Assembly: GCA_023053685.1 (NCBI GenBank) | Contig: JALIGW010000004.1 | Span: 82,314,297 to 82,378,296, forward strand | Reading direction: 5' to 3' | From: Diadophis punctatus similis | Lineage: Eukaryota > Chordata > Lepidosauria > Squamata > Dipsadidae | Length of the DNA: 64,000 bases | Shown: in pieces, positions 23,040 to 34,821 of the stretch | Numbering within the stretch: position 1 is the first letter of the stretch | Layout: every line of letters starts with the position of its first letter | The notes under the pieces: model-generated | Database searches by the model: none | What the model saw: only the letters and a program-made list of their open reading frames with translations | What the model was told of the DNA's origin: nothing | Program-made: the position numbers and the translations under genes

Positions 23040-24195
23040 GTATTTAGTGAGATCTTTAGTAAGGCTTTAGTAAGACCACACTTGGAATGCTACATCTGGT
23101 TCCTGTCACCACAATATAAAAAAGATATTGAGACTCTAGAAAGAGTGCAGAGAAGAGCAACAAAGATGATTAGGGGGCTGGAGGCTGAAAGATACGAAGA
23201 ACGGTTACAGGAATTGGGTATGTCTAGTTTAATGAAAAGAAGGACTAGGGGAGACCCAAAGGTGCTTTTTCAAGAGGCAACTGGACTTTCTTTGTTTTTC
23301 TTTGAAGACCTTTCGCTTCCCATCCAAGAAGCTTCTTCAGCTCTGACTGGATGGTGGAGAATGGAAGGGTTTATACTCCTTGCAGACAGCTGGTCATTTG
23401 CATCCTTTTAGAGAGTCCTTGAAGCCACTTGGAGGTTTATCTGTGTCCTCAGGATCACCTGAGGAGTGCAAATGGGTGTGGAACCTTCTTGGAACTTCTG
23501 AAAGGACTGGAAATAGATGACCAGCTGTCTGCAAGGAATAAAAACCTTTCCATTCTCCACCCTCCAGTCAGAGCTGAAGAAGCTTCTTGGATAAGAAGGA
23601 AAAACAAAGGAAGTCCAGGTGGCCTCAAGAACCCTCTAAGAGGATGCAAATGACCAGCTGTGTACAAGGAATATAAATCCTTCCATTCCCCCACCATCCA
23701 ATCAGAGCTGAAGAAGCTTCTTGGATGAGAAGCGAAACATCTTCAAATAAAAACCAGAAACTCCAGTTGCCTCTTGAAAAAGCACCTTTGGGACAACCGT
23801 GACCTGGATGACTGAGAATCTCCATAGATGACTAGAGGAGAACATGATAGCAGTGTTCCAGTATTTGAGACAAAGACAAGGGGATCAAACTATTTTCCTA
23901 CAAAGACAAGGGGGTCAAACTATTTTCCAAAGCACCAGAAGACAAGACAAGAAACAATGGATGGAAACTAAACAAGGAGAGAAGCAACCTAGAACTAAGG
24001 AGAACCTTCCTAATAGTGAGAGCAATCAACCAATGGAACAGCTTGCCTCCAGAAATTGTGAGTGCTCCAACACTGGAAGTTTTTAAGAAGAGATTGGACA
24101 ACCATTTATCTGAAATGGTATAGGGTCTCCTGCTCAAGCAGGGGGTTGGACTAGAAGACCTCCCTTCCAAATCTGTTGTTCTGTTATTCTGTACG
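23040..24195 (+). mobile_element. CR1 split by a family D element
   Basis: Left piece 23040-23255 encodes [20 protein letters not shown] and on to RTRGD. The right piece resumes at 23830 with the same block and runs to the 3' signature. Part of the right piece has a small duplication of CAAACTATTTTCC. Confidence 0.9.
23256..23829. mobile_element. Foldback element, family D, nested in CR1
   Basis: Left end CCAAAGGTGCTTTTTCAAGA; the right arm carries the complement (CTTGAAAAAGCACCTTTGGG), then GACCTGGATGACTGAGAATC. Flanks GACTAGGGGAGAC and GACTAGAGGAGAA are a near 13-bp duplication of CR1. Several internal copies of GAAGAAGCTTCTTGGAT. No coding capacity recognised. Confidence 0.8.
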
Positions 24196-24264
24196 TACTA
24201 TTAGGTACATGTCCATTTTGAAAATTGGCTTTCCTGATTTATTAACTGATCCAAGATGGCGCCG

Positions 24265-24425
24265 ACGAAGGCTGCCTTGGTGAAATGCTCTCAAATTCAT
24301 TAAGGGTTGTACCTTATGATTCTTGACAAATGTATCTTTTCTTTTATGTACACTGAGAGCATATGCACCAAAGACAAATTCCTTGTGTGTCCAATCACAC
24401 TTGGCCAATAAAGAATTCTATTCTA
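24265..24425 (+). mobile_element. LINE3 3' end
   Basis: Contains GACAAATTCCTTGTGTGTCC and CACTTGGCCAATAAAGAATT, running without a break into the pentanucleotide array. Confidence 0.8.
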
Positions 24426-24663
24426 TTCCATTCCATTCCATTCCATTCCATTCCATCCCATTCCACTCCACTCCACTCCACTCCATATTTTTCTCTTCTC
24501 TTCTCTTCTCTTCTCTTCTCTTCTCTTCTCTTCTCTTCTCTTCTCTTCTCTTCTCTTCTCTTCTCTTCTCTTCTCTTCTCTTCCCTTCCCTTCCCTTCCC
24601 TTCCCTTCCCTTCCCTTCCCTTCCCTTCCCTTCCCTTCCCTTCCCTTCCCTTCCATTCCATTC
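24418..24663. repeat. Pentanucleotide microsatellite seeded at a LINE3 tail
   Basis: Blocks of ATTCC, ACTCC, TCTTC and CCTTC units follow each other directly after AATAAAGAATTCTATTCTAT. Confidence 0.97.
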
Positions 24664-25094
24664 CATTCTTATACATAAAATTTCCAGGAAGAACTTCTGT
24701 AGTCTGTCATGATGTTCCTGTGAATTAGAGGCTAATCCTCCTAGGATCAAACAAATCACTACATTTGTAAACTCTTATATTTTAGTTTTCTTGGAGATGG
24801 TAAAAAATATGGAGGACTCGGTAAACAATAGGCTGTTCCCAGCAAACCTGTGTCTATGTAGCAGCTATGAGGCAGAGTTGAAGAGAAGTTCAGAGTGGCT
24901 GAAGGGTTAAATGAATATCTTCATGAGTTAGAGGTTGCCAAGCTCAATTAATAAAGCCTTGTTGAACTTGGTAGATGCCTCAAAGGCTTCTCAAGATAGC
25001 AGGAAAGCAAACATTTCCTCCTGCTATTCCACAGAATATTTCTGTGACTCTAATGGAGAGAGAGAAAGATACGACCTTAATGGAGCCTGTCTAT

Positions 25095-25480
25095 TGCAGT
25101 CGTAGGTTGCGATGGTCATACAATGTGTCGGTCATGTGATTGCCTCCATTTTACAAGGTTTTTCTTTGTGGCAGTCGTCAAGTGAATGCAGAAGCTGTGG
25201 TCATTAAGTGAGCCAATGGCTCACTATGGGTGCTTTTTTGCTGAAAACTGGAAATGCCGGTTTGGGGTAAAATTGTGATTAAATTGGGATATTGCAAATG
25301 ATCGTAAATGCAGATGTATTTCGAGCGAAATTCAGTTGTGTGACCATGGAGGGGCCCTGGCCATTGTAACTTTGGATTCGGGTCATAAGTCTCTCTTTTT
25401 TTGGATCTGTTGCTAAGATCTTGTTGTAATGTTGCTAAGTGACCGGTTTTAAGTCAAGAACTACTTTAGTTCTCGACCTA
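25095..25480 (+). mobile_element. Diverged family C-related repeat
   Basis: Shares TTAAGTGAGCCAATGGCTC, AGTCAAGAACTACT and CTAAGTGACCGG themes with family C. Ends unclear. Confidence 0.45.
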
Positions 25481-25505
25481 CAAGCAGCCTTACCTGTGAA
25501 TATTA

Positions 25506-25860
25506 CAGGTAATCCTCATCTTATGAGCATAATGGAACCCAAAATTCCTCTTGTTAAGCGAGATGTTTGTTTAGTGAGTTTTGCCTCATTTTACGACCTT
25601 TCTTGCCAGAGTTGTTAAGTGAATCATTGCAGTTGATCAGTTAGTACCCCAGGTGTTACGTGAACCTGGCTTCCTTATTGACTTTGCTTGTCAGAAGGTC
25701 ACAAAAGGGGATCACGTGACCCTGGGACACTGCAACGGTCATAAAAATGAAACAGTTGCCAAGCATCTGAAGGTCGTAACTGTGAAAAAGTTACTTTTTT
25801 CAGTGCCGTTGTAACTTTGAATGGTCACTAAATGAACTGTCATAAGTCAAAGACTCCCCG
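25506..25860 (+). mobile_element. hAT-like MITE, family C
   Basis: Near-complete copy: CAGGTAATCCTCATCTTATG start, AAAGGGGATCACGTGACCC core, ends CATAAGTCAAAGACTCCCCG. Flanking duplication not visible. Confidence 0.8.
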
Positions 25861-25984
25861 TATTGTTTCTTTGTAGATATTTTTGGCCTGGATGATTGAG
25901 TTCAAATACATCCATGCTAGGGTTTAGCATGTGGTGTGACCGCTAGCGCTAGCACTGATGATGTTACCTAGTTGGGTAATGAAA

Positions 25985-26096
25985 GATCTGGAGCTTTTCA
26001 AGAAGAGATTGGACAACAATTTGTTTCAAATAGTATAGGGTCTCGACTAGAAGACCTCCAAGGTCCCTTCCAACTCTTTTATTCTGTTATTCTCTC
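25985..26096 (+). mobile_element. CR1 3' end
   Basis: ELFKKRLDNNLFQIV-type end followed by AGAAGACCTCCAAGGTCCCT and TTATTCTGTTATTCT, the CR1 terminal repeat. Confidence 0.9.
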
Positions 26097-26238
26097 CATC
26101 TCAAGAGCCCGATGAAGGCCATCCAACTGAACAAATTTCACGGAGCATACCCAGGCTGAAGCATCTCCAGCTGATATCTCACCATCTTCTGCATAACCTT
26201 CTCTTCTATCAAAAACTGGAATTATTAAACAGGTAGCT

Positions 26239-27053
26239 CAGGTGTGTCAAACTCGATTTCATTGAGGGCCGCATCAGGGTTGTGTTTGACCTTGGGTGGG
26301 TGGGTTGGGGGCCGTGGCCAGAGTAGGTGTGGCCAGCTTGACATCACTCAGGCTACCCAGGCTCCGTTGTCGGCCATTCGGCCTGCCCGGGCTCCTGTAG
26401 TCCTCTGCCAGTGAAAATGGAGCTCAGAGGGGCCACACCAGGCCCACCCTGTCATGGTGTGAATATTGTCAGTTGTATGTCTATGCAGGGTGATGCATCC
26501 CTATTCTAATATTATGGTACATTCCAATACAAGCAGGACACGTGATGTGATCTTCTGCGCATGTGTGCATTCCTGATTCTCCATTATTCACTTCTGCCTT
26601 TTGATTCTGACTGGAGTGGTCACGATTTATTAGCAAGGATGTAACTATTCATGATTTATTGTTTTTGTACCGAAATAAATATTTTCTATTAGACTTTTAA
26701 TCTCGGCTTTATTTCTAAATGTTTGAATTCCAAGAAAAGATCCACTTCGCCTCTATGAGATTTATTCTCACTTTAACACACCTGGACTCTGTTTTTGGCT
26801 GGCAGCCCTCTGCCAGCAAAAACGGAGCTTGCGTAGGCCACATGCAGCCTGCCCAAGCTCCATTTTCGCTGGCAGAGGGCCGCAGGAGGCCATTGTGGCT
26901 GAAAACAGAGCCTCTGAGGGCTGCGCATGAGTCTCCCGAGCTCAGTTTTCACTTTCAGGGGCACCTTCGCTGTTTCCAGGGCAGCCCCGCAGGCCAGATC
27001 TAAGCACCCCGTGGGCCAAATCTGGCCTGCGGGCCTTGAGTTTGGCACCCCTG
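26239..27053 (-). mobile_element. hAT-like MITE, family B, carrying an LTR1
   Basis: CAGGTGTGTCAAACTC to GAGTTTGGCACCCCTG, flanks AGGTAGCT and AGGTAGAT (7 of 8). The LTR at 26450-26778 interrupts it. Confidence 0.85.
26450..26778 (+). mobile_element. Solo LTR, family LTR1, nested in MITE B
   Basis: 329 bp, TGTCATGGTGTG to CTCACTTTAACA. Flanks CACCC and CACCT (4 of 5). Closest in sequence to the copy at 9995. Confidence 0.85.
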
Positions 27054-27867
27054 AGGTAGATGAACATTTCCAAATGCTGCCAGTAGATTCCAATTGAAGA
27101 GTTGAGTTCGGCAGCTAAAGTTTACGCACTTCAAAGACAATAATTACTTCATTGCCCTGTGCTCCCCAGTTCAAAATTATTTTATGCCATCAGCGATGCA
27201 CAGCAGGGTGGAAATTCCCACCCAGTTTAAAATGTCTGCTCAATTTCTTTGAGGCTGCGCCATTTATACAGATTAGGCTTTTAAGCTTACTACGCGTCTC
27301 ACAATTACTGTCCTTTATTATGGGCTATTTTGGGACTGTGCTGTTTCTCCTTTGGCCATCCTCAAGGCACCTCTGTAAAAAACTGGTTTTGCCTGACATT
27401 TTCTGCCCACATTTTGCCTGAAATTAAGATGCTAGTCATTGATTAGCTGCCAGATCTATCCATTTACTAAGGTTAGTTCTGACATGGGCTGAATACTGTT
27501 TAAAAGACGCAGCCAGGATTCTAAAATACGGGCTTAAATTTTGTGAGTAAGAATTCTCTAAATCCCAGCTCTTTGCCCTTTTATGTGAGGGGGTCTAACC
27601 TAGATCCTTAGAATCACCTGGTAATGGAGAAATATTTTGTAAAGCAGGAGCTCCTTGAAGTCCCACTGATCCAAAAGCATTTACTGTGTAGTGGATGAAT
27701 ATATGGAATTCACGGTCTTTAGAACCTGGAAGCCGTTGATTTGATAGATGCTCTATAGAAATACTGTATGGTTCACTCTATTTCCACCAAAAACACACAC
27801 ATGCAACTTTATTCTGTAAAAAGTTGCTCCAACAGGGTTATTATTCTATGCAGGGCTAGTCAAGTAG

Positions 27868-28365
27868 GATAGGATAGGATAGGATAGGATAGGATAGGAT
27901 AGGATAGAATAGAATAGAATAGAATAGAATAGAATAGAATAGAATAGAATAGAATAGAATAGAATAGAATAGAATAGAATAGAATAGAATAGAAAAAATA
28001 AGAATAAGAAAAGAATAGAATGCAGGATAGGATGGGATGGGATGGGATGGGATGGGATGGGATGGGATGGGATGGAATAGAATAGAATAGAATAGAATAG
28101 AATAGAATAGAATAGAAAAAAATAAGAATAAGAATAGAATAGAAAAAATAAGAATAAGAATAGAATAGAATGCAGGATAGGATAGGATGGGATGGGATGG
28201 GATGGGATGGGATGGGATGGGATGGGATGGGATGGGATGGGATGGAACGGAACAGAACAGAACAGAACAGAACAGAAAAGAATAGAAAAGAAAATAGAAC
28301 AGAATTATTTATTGGCGAAGTGTGATTGTACTACAAGGAATTTATCTCTGTTGCATAAGTTGAAT
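27868..28365 (-). repeat. Pentanucleotide microsatellite with LINE3 tail (minus strand)
   Basis: Arrays of AGGAT, AGAAT, GGGAT and AACAG units. The right edge (GAATTATTTATTGGCGAAGT, then GATTGTAC and AAGGAATTTATCTC) is the complement of the LINE3 3' end. Confidence 0.93.
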
Positions 28366-28969
28366 CAATAAATGGAGATCTGAAGTTCGTTAAACATATT
28401 CAAGACCTAAAAAACTGTCTTGGATTGTGCCCATAATCTGAAAGGAAACCAACGACTGTATCTGTCAGCATAAAACAAGGATACAAAAAAAAAAAATCAA
28501 GTGCAGAGCTTTAAAAAAAATAGAACCTGTGTAAGGAAGTCGATAATAAAAAAGAGGCTTAATTTAATGAATGAATTGGGATTACAGTCCGATTTTTTCC
28601 ATTAGCCTCTGTTAATGGCCTATAAACTCATAGATCAATATTTCCAAACATGAGTGGAATTGACTTTCAATACTTTGCTAACAAAGAGTGATCTCTCCCA
28701 TCAAGGTCAACAATATGTTTTTTAAAATTTAAGTCAGGGAAGACTGACTTGAATAAGGTTTGTGGGAGATTAATGGTTCTGCTCTTTGGCCTCTTGTCAA
28801 CATGTTGTTTGCCCGAAGGAAACCATGTTTGTTTGGTGTCATCTCTCACTCTGCCATTCTTGGCAATGGTGCATTTTTGATACATTTCTTCTGACACTTT
28901 TCTCTTGAGAACTATTGGAAATGAATGAAGAGAATGGAAACATTGCTAAGGATGCTAAACTTCTAAGAG

Positions 28970-29037
28970 CCATAGTGGCATAGTGATTAGAATACAGTAT
29001 AGCAGGCAAACTCTGCCCACAACCAGGAGTTCGATTC
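28970..29037 (+). mobile_element. Sauria SINE head fragment
   Basis: CATAGTGGCATAGTGATTAG A-box region and CCAGGAGTTCGATTCTG B-box region, similar to 31872; no tail. Confidence 0.6.
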
Positions 29038-29049
29038 TGTTATTCTGAT

Positions 29050-29675
29050 ATATCATCTTCATGATCACAATATCTCTTCCAAAATATATCAGCTGGTAAA
29101 ACAGATCTGCGAACAACTAGAAGCAAATAAAGTTATAACTAGTAGCCAGCATGGGTTTGTTAAAAACAGATCATGCCTAACCAATCTTATCTCATTCTTT
29201 GATAAAGTGACTAAATTAGCAGACCAGCAAATTGCTGTGGACGTAGTATACTTAGATTTCAGTAAGGCATTCGACAAAGTAGACTGCAATCTATTTCTTG
29301 GTAAGCTAGAAAAATGTGGAATAGATAACATTACCACAGATGGATTTGTAGCTGGCTGACACACCGTACTCAATGAGTAGTCCTTAATGGTACTACAACC
29401 ACATGGAGAGAAGTAAGTAGAGGGCTACCACAAGGCTCCGTCTTAGGCCCAGTACTCTTCAATATCTTCATAAATGACTTAGATGAGGGAATACAAGGGG
29501 AACTCATCAAATTTTCAGATGACACTAAACTGGCAGGAATAGCCAACACCCCAGAATACAAGCTCAGGATCCAAAAAGAACTTGACAAACTTGAACAATG
29601 GGCCCTATCCAATAAAATGAATTTTAATGTGGAGAAAATCAAGGTTTTACATATAGGCAGGAAAAATCCCTCCCA
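29050..29675 (+). mobile_element. CR1 reverse transcriptase fragment
   Basis: Degenerate ORF2: [33 protein letters not shown] and FSDDTKL (the catalytic FADD box with A to S). It is cut at its 3' side by a (CTGTT)n array. One in-frame stop lies in the GWLTHRTQ-equivalent region. Confidence 0.9.
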
Positions 29676-29679
29676 GCTC

Positions 29680-29796
29680 TGTTCTGTTCTGTTCTGTTCT
29701 GTTCTGTTCTGTTCTGTTCTACTCTACTCTACTCTACTCTACTCTACTCTACTCTACTCTACTCTACTCTACTCTACTCTACTCTACTCTACTCAT
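29680..29796. repeat. (CTGTT)n(CTACT)n microsatellite
   Basis: Pure pentanucleotide blocks that follow CR1 coding sequence directly. Confidence 0.97.
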
Positions 29797-30519
29797 TTCT
29801 GAGACCTACTATAGACAGTTATGCGTTCAAGAAGCTACAGTATTGGCTTTTGATGCGGAACTTATTTCTCACTCATGCCTTTGTCTAGGTATCTACTTGC
29901 AAGCCCAACCATCATAAATAATTACATTTCTTGCCTTGTGCTTGTAAAATAAATCCTATTCCAGCATGAATCATAGAGATATAAGTAATAGGAGGAGATG
30001 TGATTCTCCTTAGGTGGTACTATGAAAAAAAATACGGCTATATTGGATTGCTCTAAATGGTGTTTAGACAAAGAATTAGATTGCAGTATTAAGTGTATCT
30101 AACTGTTGATCGAGCTTGGCTTAATTACATCTGCATTTTCCTTGTCTGAAAACAAGATAGTTCTGATTTGTCTGCAAACAAAAATTGTTGGAAACTGGAA
30201 AGTGTGTTTGTTGTCATGGTGAACACACGAAGGTGAAATGAGTAGAATCTTAGGTGAAGATAATGAAGCTGGAATTAACTTTAAATGTTTTTGATTGATT
30301 GGGTAGAAAGGGCAAATCAAAGCTGAAAGGATGGAAATTTTGACAAACGTGGATGATTGTTATTAATAAATTAATTTGGAAGTTTGCCAGCTGGTTCAAC
30401 TTCATGATAGATGTCAGCTACAACTCTTAAAATAACTTGTCATTGGTTTTGTTAAATGGAAATGATAAGAGTTTGTTCCAAAATAGTTAGAAGGCACCAA
30501 ATTGTTTGCCTAAAACAAG

Positions 30520-31345
30520 ATTTGTACATTCATTTGGGCACTTATAGGATAGTAGTAGTTTGTATAAACATAAGTAAAAAGTAACAATAAAAGAGGACAA
30601 TAGGACAGTAGGACAGGGACGGTAGGCACAGTGGTGCGCTTATGCACGCCCCTTACAGACCTCTTAGAAACGGAGCGGTCGACTGTAGACAGTCTAAGGT
30701 TAAAGTTTTTGGGGTTTGGGGAAGAAACCACAGAGTCAGGTAGTGCATTCCAGGCATTGATCACTCTGTTGCTGAAGTCGTATTTTCTGCAGTCGAGTTT
30801 GGAGCGCTTTACATTTAGTTTGAATCTATTACGTGCTCGTGTATTGTTGCGGTTGAAGCTGAAGTAGTCATTAACAGGAAGGACATTTTGGTATATGATT
30901 TTATGAACTACATTTAGATCAGATCGGAGGTGACGTAGTTGTAAATTGTCTAATCCCAGTATTTCAAGTCTGGTGGAATAAGGTATTTTGTTGTGAGCGG
31001 AGGAGTGAAGGACTCTTCTTGTGAAATATTTCTGGACTCTCTCGATTGTATTTATGTCTGATATGCAGTGCGGGTTCCAGACAGGTGAGCTGTATTCCAG
31101 AATTGGTCTAACAAATGTTTTGTATGCTCTGGTTAGTAATGTAATGTTGCCAGAGAAGAAGCTATGCAAGATTAGATTAACAACTCTTAGTGCCTTTTTG
31201 GCAATGTTGTTACAGTGGGCTCTGGCACTTAGGTCGTTGGATATGAGTACTCCAAGGTCTTTGACAGAGTGAGAGTCATCTACAAGTTCGTTTCCTCCAA
31301 GTTTGTATTTTGTATTCAGACTTATATAGCTTGAACATATTCTTT
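30520..31345 (-). mobile_element. LINE2 (CR1/Rex-like non-LTR element), C-terminal ORF2
   Basis: The minus strand has a 285-codon open frame (30510-31367) with HSVKDLGVLISNDLSARAHC, LTRAYKTFVRPILEYSSPVW and DINTIERVQKYFTRRVL, the thumb-like region after the reverse transcriptase of jockey/CR1-clade elements. The catalytic boxes are lost by 5' truncation. The 3' UTR holds GGGACGGTAGGCACAGTGGT (plus strand). A second copy is at 60590. Confidence 0.85.
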
Positions 31346-31382
31346 TGTGAACACAATGTAATAACATAGAATACTAAGATTA

Positions 31383-31608
31383 AAGGATCACCCTTGGAAT
31401 ACTGCATCTGCCATAATATAAAAAAGATGTTTAGAATCTGGAAAGAATGCAGAGAAGAGCAATAAGAATGATCAGGGAGCTGGACGCTAAAATATATGAG
31501 AAACGGTTGCAGGAATTGGGTTTGTCTAGTCTAGTGAAAAGAAGGACTAGGGGGGACATGATAGCAGTGTTCCAATATCTCAGGGGCTGCCACAAAGAAC
31601 AGAGGAGT
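31383..31608 (+). mobile_element. CR1 fragment
   Basis: MQRRAIRMIRELDAKIYEKR and [16 protein letters not shown] in frame. It joins a SINE at 31608. Confidence 0.88.
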
Positions 31609-31735
31609 CAACCTTCCATCCTTCCGAGGTGGGTAAAATGAGGACCCAGATTGTTGGGAGCAATAGGCTGACTCTGTAAACCGCTTAGAGAGGGCTGTAA
31701 AGCACTGTAAAGCAGTATATAAGTGCTATAGCTAT
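31608..31735 (+). mobile_element. Sauria SINE, 3' part
   Basis: CCTTCCATCCTTCCGAGGTG, CCGCTTAGAGAGGGCTGTAA, ending GTGCTATAGCTATTG, directly before a TTCC array. Confidence 0.88.
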
Positions 31736-31738
31736 TGT

Positions 31739-31871
31739 TCTTCCTTCCTTCCTTCCTTCCTTCCTTCCTTCCTTCCTTCCTTCCTTCCTTCCTTCCTTCC
31801 TTCCTTCCTTCCTTCCTTCCTTCCTTCCCTCCCTCCCTCCCTCCCTCCCTCCCTTCCTTCCTTCCTTCCTA
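31739..31871. repeat. (TTCC)n(CCCT)n microsatellite
   Basis: Pure tetranucleotide units between two Sauria SINE copies, probably grown from a SINE tail. Confidence 0.97.
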
Positions 31872-32103
31872 CACAGTGGTTAGAATGCAGTATTGCAGGC
31901 TGATTCTGCCCACTGCCAGGAGTTCGATACTGACCGACTCAAGGTTGACTCAGCCTTCTGTCCTTCCAAGGTGGGTAAACTAAGGACCCAGATTGTTGGG
32001 GGCAATTGGGGGCAATGGGCTGACATTGTAAACCATCCATTGGAGTGCTTTAAAGCACTGTGGGATGGTATATAAATCTAAGTGCTATTGCTGTTGCTAT
32101 TCA
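31872..32103 (+). mobile_element. Sauria SINE
   Basis: Head ACAGTGGTTAGAATGCAGTA, B-box GAGTTCGATACTG, body GTCCTTCCAAGGTGGGTAAA, tail GTGCTATTGCTGTTGCTATT. Slightly diverged. Confidence 0.88.
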
Positions 32104-32423
32104 ACTAAGTTTTTTTCCTTACTGAAATGACATAGAAGCAGCCCAAAGCAACTGGACACTCTGTTTTTCACCTTCTGCGTCAAATGGAAAGGTGCCTCCG
32201 TCTTTCTCACATCTAGCGCTAATCGCAACTCGTGTCACCATGTGCATGTTTCAGCTTGCCTTGGCTAGGTCACGAAGATCAGCCTCATCCGAGGAGGAGG
32301 AACAAAAAAAATCAATTTCTCTCTTGTAAAGTGGATGGAAACACTTCACTCTGAGAGCAACCCTTCCCGATGTGCAAAGTGCTAAGATGATGTTTACCAA
32401 AGCTCAGTATCTTTCAGAGAAGA

Positions 32424-32424
<1 letters not shown>

Positions 32425-32519
<95 letters not shown>

Positions 32520-32540
32520 GTCTCTGTCTCTGTCTCTGTC
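32425..32540. repeat. (TG)n(TCTG)n(TCTCTG)n microsatellite
   Basis: Adjacent pure blocks. Confidence 0.97.
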
Positions 32541-32584
32541 TAATTTAAAAAAAATTAAATTAAAAAAATTAAATTAAAAAAAAT

Positions 32585-32817
32585 TACAAAAGTAAAGAAA
32601 GCCAAAAACAAGATGGTGACCGCATGCATGAGCTGGAAACTCAGCTTCTGCACATGCTCAGAAGAAAAAAAAATAGAAAATAAATAAATAAATAAAAAGA
32701 TGGCAGTACCCATGGACTGGCACTGACCGATCTGGTTCAGTGATGTCATCATGACATTACCAGCGGGTCGATACTGGTTCCGGCAAACCGGTCCAAACCG
32801 GGAGGAACCCAGCCCTG
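32585..32817 (-). mobile_element. MITE family A, truncated
   Basis: Ends GGGAGGAACCCAGCCCTG and contains GATGTCATCATGACATTACC. Its other end is lost near the TG array. Confidence 0.75.
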
Positions 32818-32819
32818 GT

Positions 32820-32862
32820 ATGTACGTACGTACGTACATACGTATGTATGTATGTATGTATG

Positions 32863-32927
<65 letters not shown>

Positions 32928-32932
32928 ACACA
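32820..32932. repeat. (TACG)n(TATG)n(CA)n microsatellite
   Basis: Adjacent pure blocks right after the MITE end. Confidence 0.97.
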
Positions 32933-32944
32933 TATTAGAGCAGG

Positions 32945-33030
32945 TAGAAGTAGTCCTTGGCTTACAAACCCCAAATTTCTGCTAAGTGAGACAGTTGTTA
33001 AGTGAGTTTTGCTCCCTTTTATGACCAATG
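32945..33030 (+). mobile_element. MITE family C fragment
   Basis: GTAGTCCTTGGCTTACAAAC and GTTAAGTGAGTTTTGCTCCC. Confidence 0.65.
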
Positions 33031-33045
33031 GTCTGAAATGGTATA

Positions 33046-33375
33046 GGGCCGTGATGGTGAACCTATGGCACGTGTGCCCAAAGTGGCACGTGGAGCCATG
33101 TCACCTGACACACGCAGCGTCGGCCATTCCTCTTCCTGGTTTCTGGCGCGCATGCGCACAGCTGGCCTTTGTACGTACTGCAGTGCCAGAGACCAGAAGA
33201 GCTGGTCTGTGAGCATGCATGCTGGCCAGATGATCGGCACGTGCGCATGCGCAGCAGTAACTGGAAGACTTGCCTGAAGCAACCGGAAGTAGATTTTTCA
33301 GCATGCGCATACCCCCTAGACAACTCCTCTTCCTGGTTGCGGCCCAGACGAGTGTGAAGTGCTCCCTTTTTGGCA
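33046..33375 (+). mobile_element. hAT-like MITE, family F, incomplete
   Basis: CCGTGATGGTGAACCTATGG start as at 10750. The GC-rich body has two GCGCATGCGC motifs. The right end runs into (CA)n. Confidence 0.75.
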
Positions 33376-33404
33376 CTTGGCACACACACACACACACACA
33401 CACC

Positions 33405-33880
33405 AAATACCACTCACTCATCACGAACTCTCCAGAACCGTAAAGCCTACGTACATCCCTCTTGGCTTCTAGGTGCTCACTTAGAAAGTATTTTTTGAAA
33501 TGACCATCAGATCATTAGTATTTCTTATACAGTATTATATTAACACTCTCTGACGCGAAGGAGTTAGACGTTCTACTCCCCTTCCCCACCTGAAAAGAAC
33601 TCTGTTCCAACTGCCAGTTGCCTTATATTAACACGCTCTGATGCCATGCCCTTTGCTAAACCGGGCGTCGGCGTGGCCAGCGTGTGACTCATCTGCCTTG
33701 CGGGCTTGGAGTTTAGACATTCTACTCCCCCTCCCCACCTGAAAAGAACTCTGTTCCAACTGCCAGTTGCCTTATATTAACACACTCTGATGCTAAGGAG
33801 TTACACGTTCTACATAAATTTTCAAGCTTTAAGTGTCAATGTATCAAGCCTGATCACATAGTTTTGTATATATATATATA
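33405..33880 (-). mobile_element. Unclassified repeat, family H
   Basis: Complement of 51715-52150. The block CACCTGAAAAGAACTCTGTTC occurs twice (about 33586 and 33737), showing a roughly 150-bp internal duplication. No coding content. Confidence 0.6.
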
Positions 33881-34316
33881 GTCTTTTTAATTACTGTTCT
33901 TTGTCCTACTGGAGACTTTTCTTCCCTAAAGAGCAAATTGAAATTAATTAGCACTGCGTGAATATTAGTTACCTCACCTATAAAAACCAGAGTAGAAAGT
34001 CATGGGGCTCACTTGCAACCTGCTTCATGTATAAAATATGTCAGTTATCGGTGATATGTGATGATCACTCCTTTCCAAGAGTGATAATAGGAGAATTTCA
34101 TCATCCTGACATCTGCTGGGAATTTACCGAGACTCAGAAGCGTTGACAAATTCATGTCCTCTTTTTCTAACAACTTATTTTGTCAGAAGTTAAGAGTAAG
34201 GAGGTTTATTGTCCTGAATCTGATCTTCACCAGAAAGAAAGAATTGCTTGATTAAGTGAAGGTGTCTCGCACTTGAAGGAAAGTGTATTTGTGACATCCA
34301 AGGAAAACCTGAGAAG

Positions 34317-34480
34317 CAGGAGTGGGCTTCAAAAATTTTAGCAAGGGGTTCTCTGCCCTGTTGCTGGGTGGGTATGGCCATGGTGGGCGTGGCCTAGCCG
34401 GCCTTCTGCACCACATCGGGGGTTGGGGTGTTTTTGCCCTCCCCGGGCTCTGGAGGTTTTCCTTGAACCTCTAAACTCTG
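34317..34480 (+). mobile_element. MITE family E
   Basis: CAGGAGTGGGCTTCAAAAAT, then TTGCTGGGTGGGTATGGCC and GGGCGTGGCCTAGCCGGCC. Its right end merges into the 185-bp tandem unit. Confidence 0.7.
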
Positions 34481-34815
34481 CGCTAAACTTAGCACAGAGA
34501 AAAGTGGCTATTTCTCCCCTTTTTCTTGCCTCTTTTTCTGGCCATTGTTGGGAGACTTTTCTCCATGCTATGTTTAAGTGCAAAAGCCGGAAGCAGCAAC
34601 GGCGACAGCGGGAGGAATATGGGGAAACGCTCCACCGCGAGACACCGGCTCTTGCTGCCTCCGTGCGCTAAACTTAGCACAGAGAAAAGTGGCTATTTCT
34701 CCCCTTTTTCTTGTCTCTTTTTCCGGCCATTGTTGGGAGACTTTCCTCCGTGCTATGTTTAAGCGCAAAAGCAGCAAGCAGCCACGGAGACAGCGAGAGG
34801 TGCAGGCTTTCCGGA
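34480..34815. repeat. 185-bp tandem duplication
   Basis: GCGCTAAACTTAGCACAGAG occurs at 34480 and 34665; the following ~150 bp are repeated with small differences (GGCCATTGTTGGGAGACTTT, ATGCTATGTTTAAG versus GTGCTATGTTTAAG). Confidence 0.9.
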
Positions 34816-34821
34816 TGGGAC

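Noticed and set aside
30510..31367. 285-codon minus-strand frame as a host gene
   Set aside because: C-terminal ORF2 of a non-LTR element; a related copy lies at 60568-61360.
33100..33260. CpG-rich stretch as a promoter
   Set aside because: It lies wholly inside a MITE; no transcript start or gene nearby.
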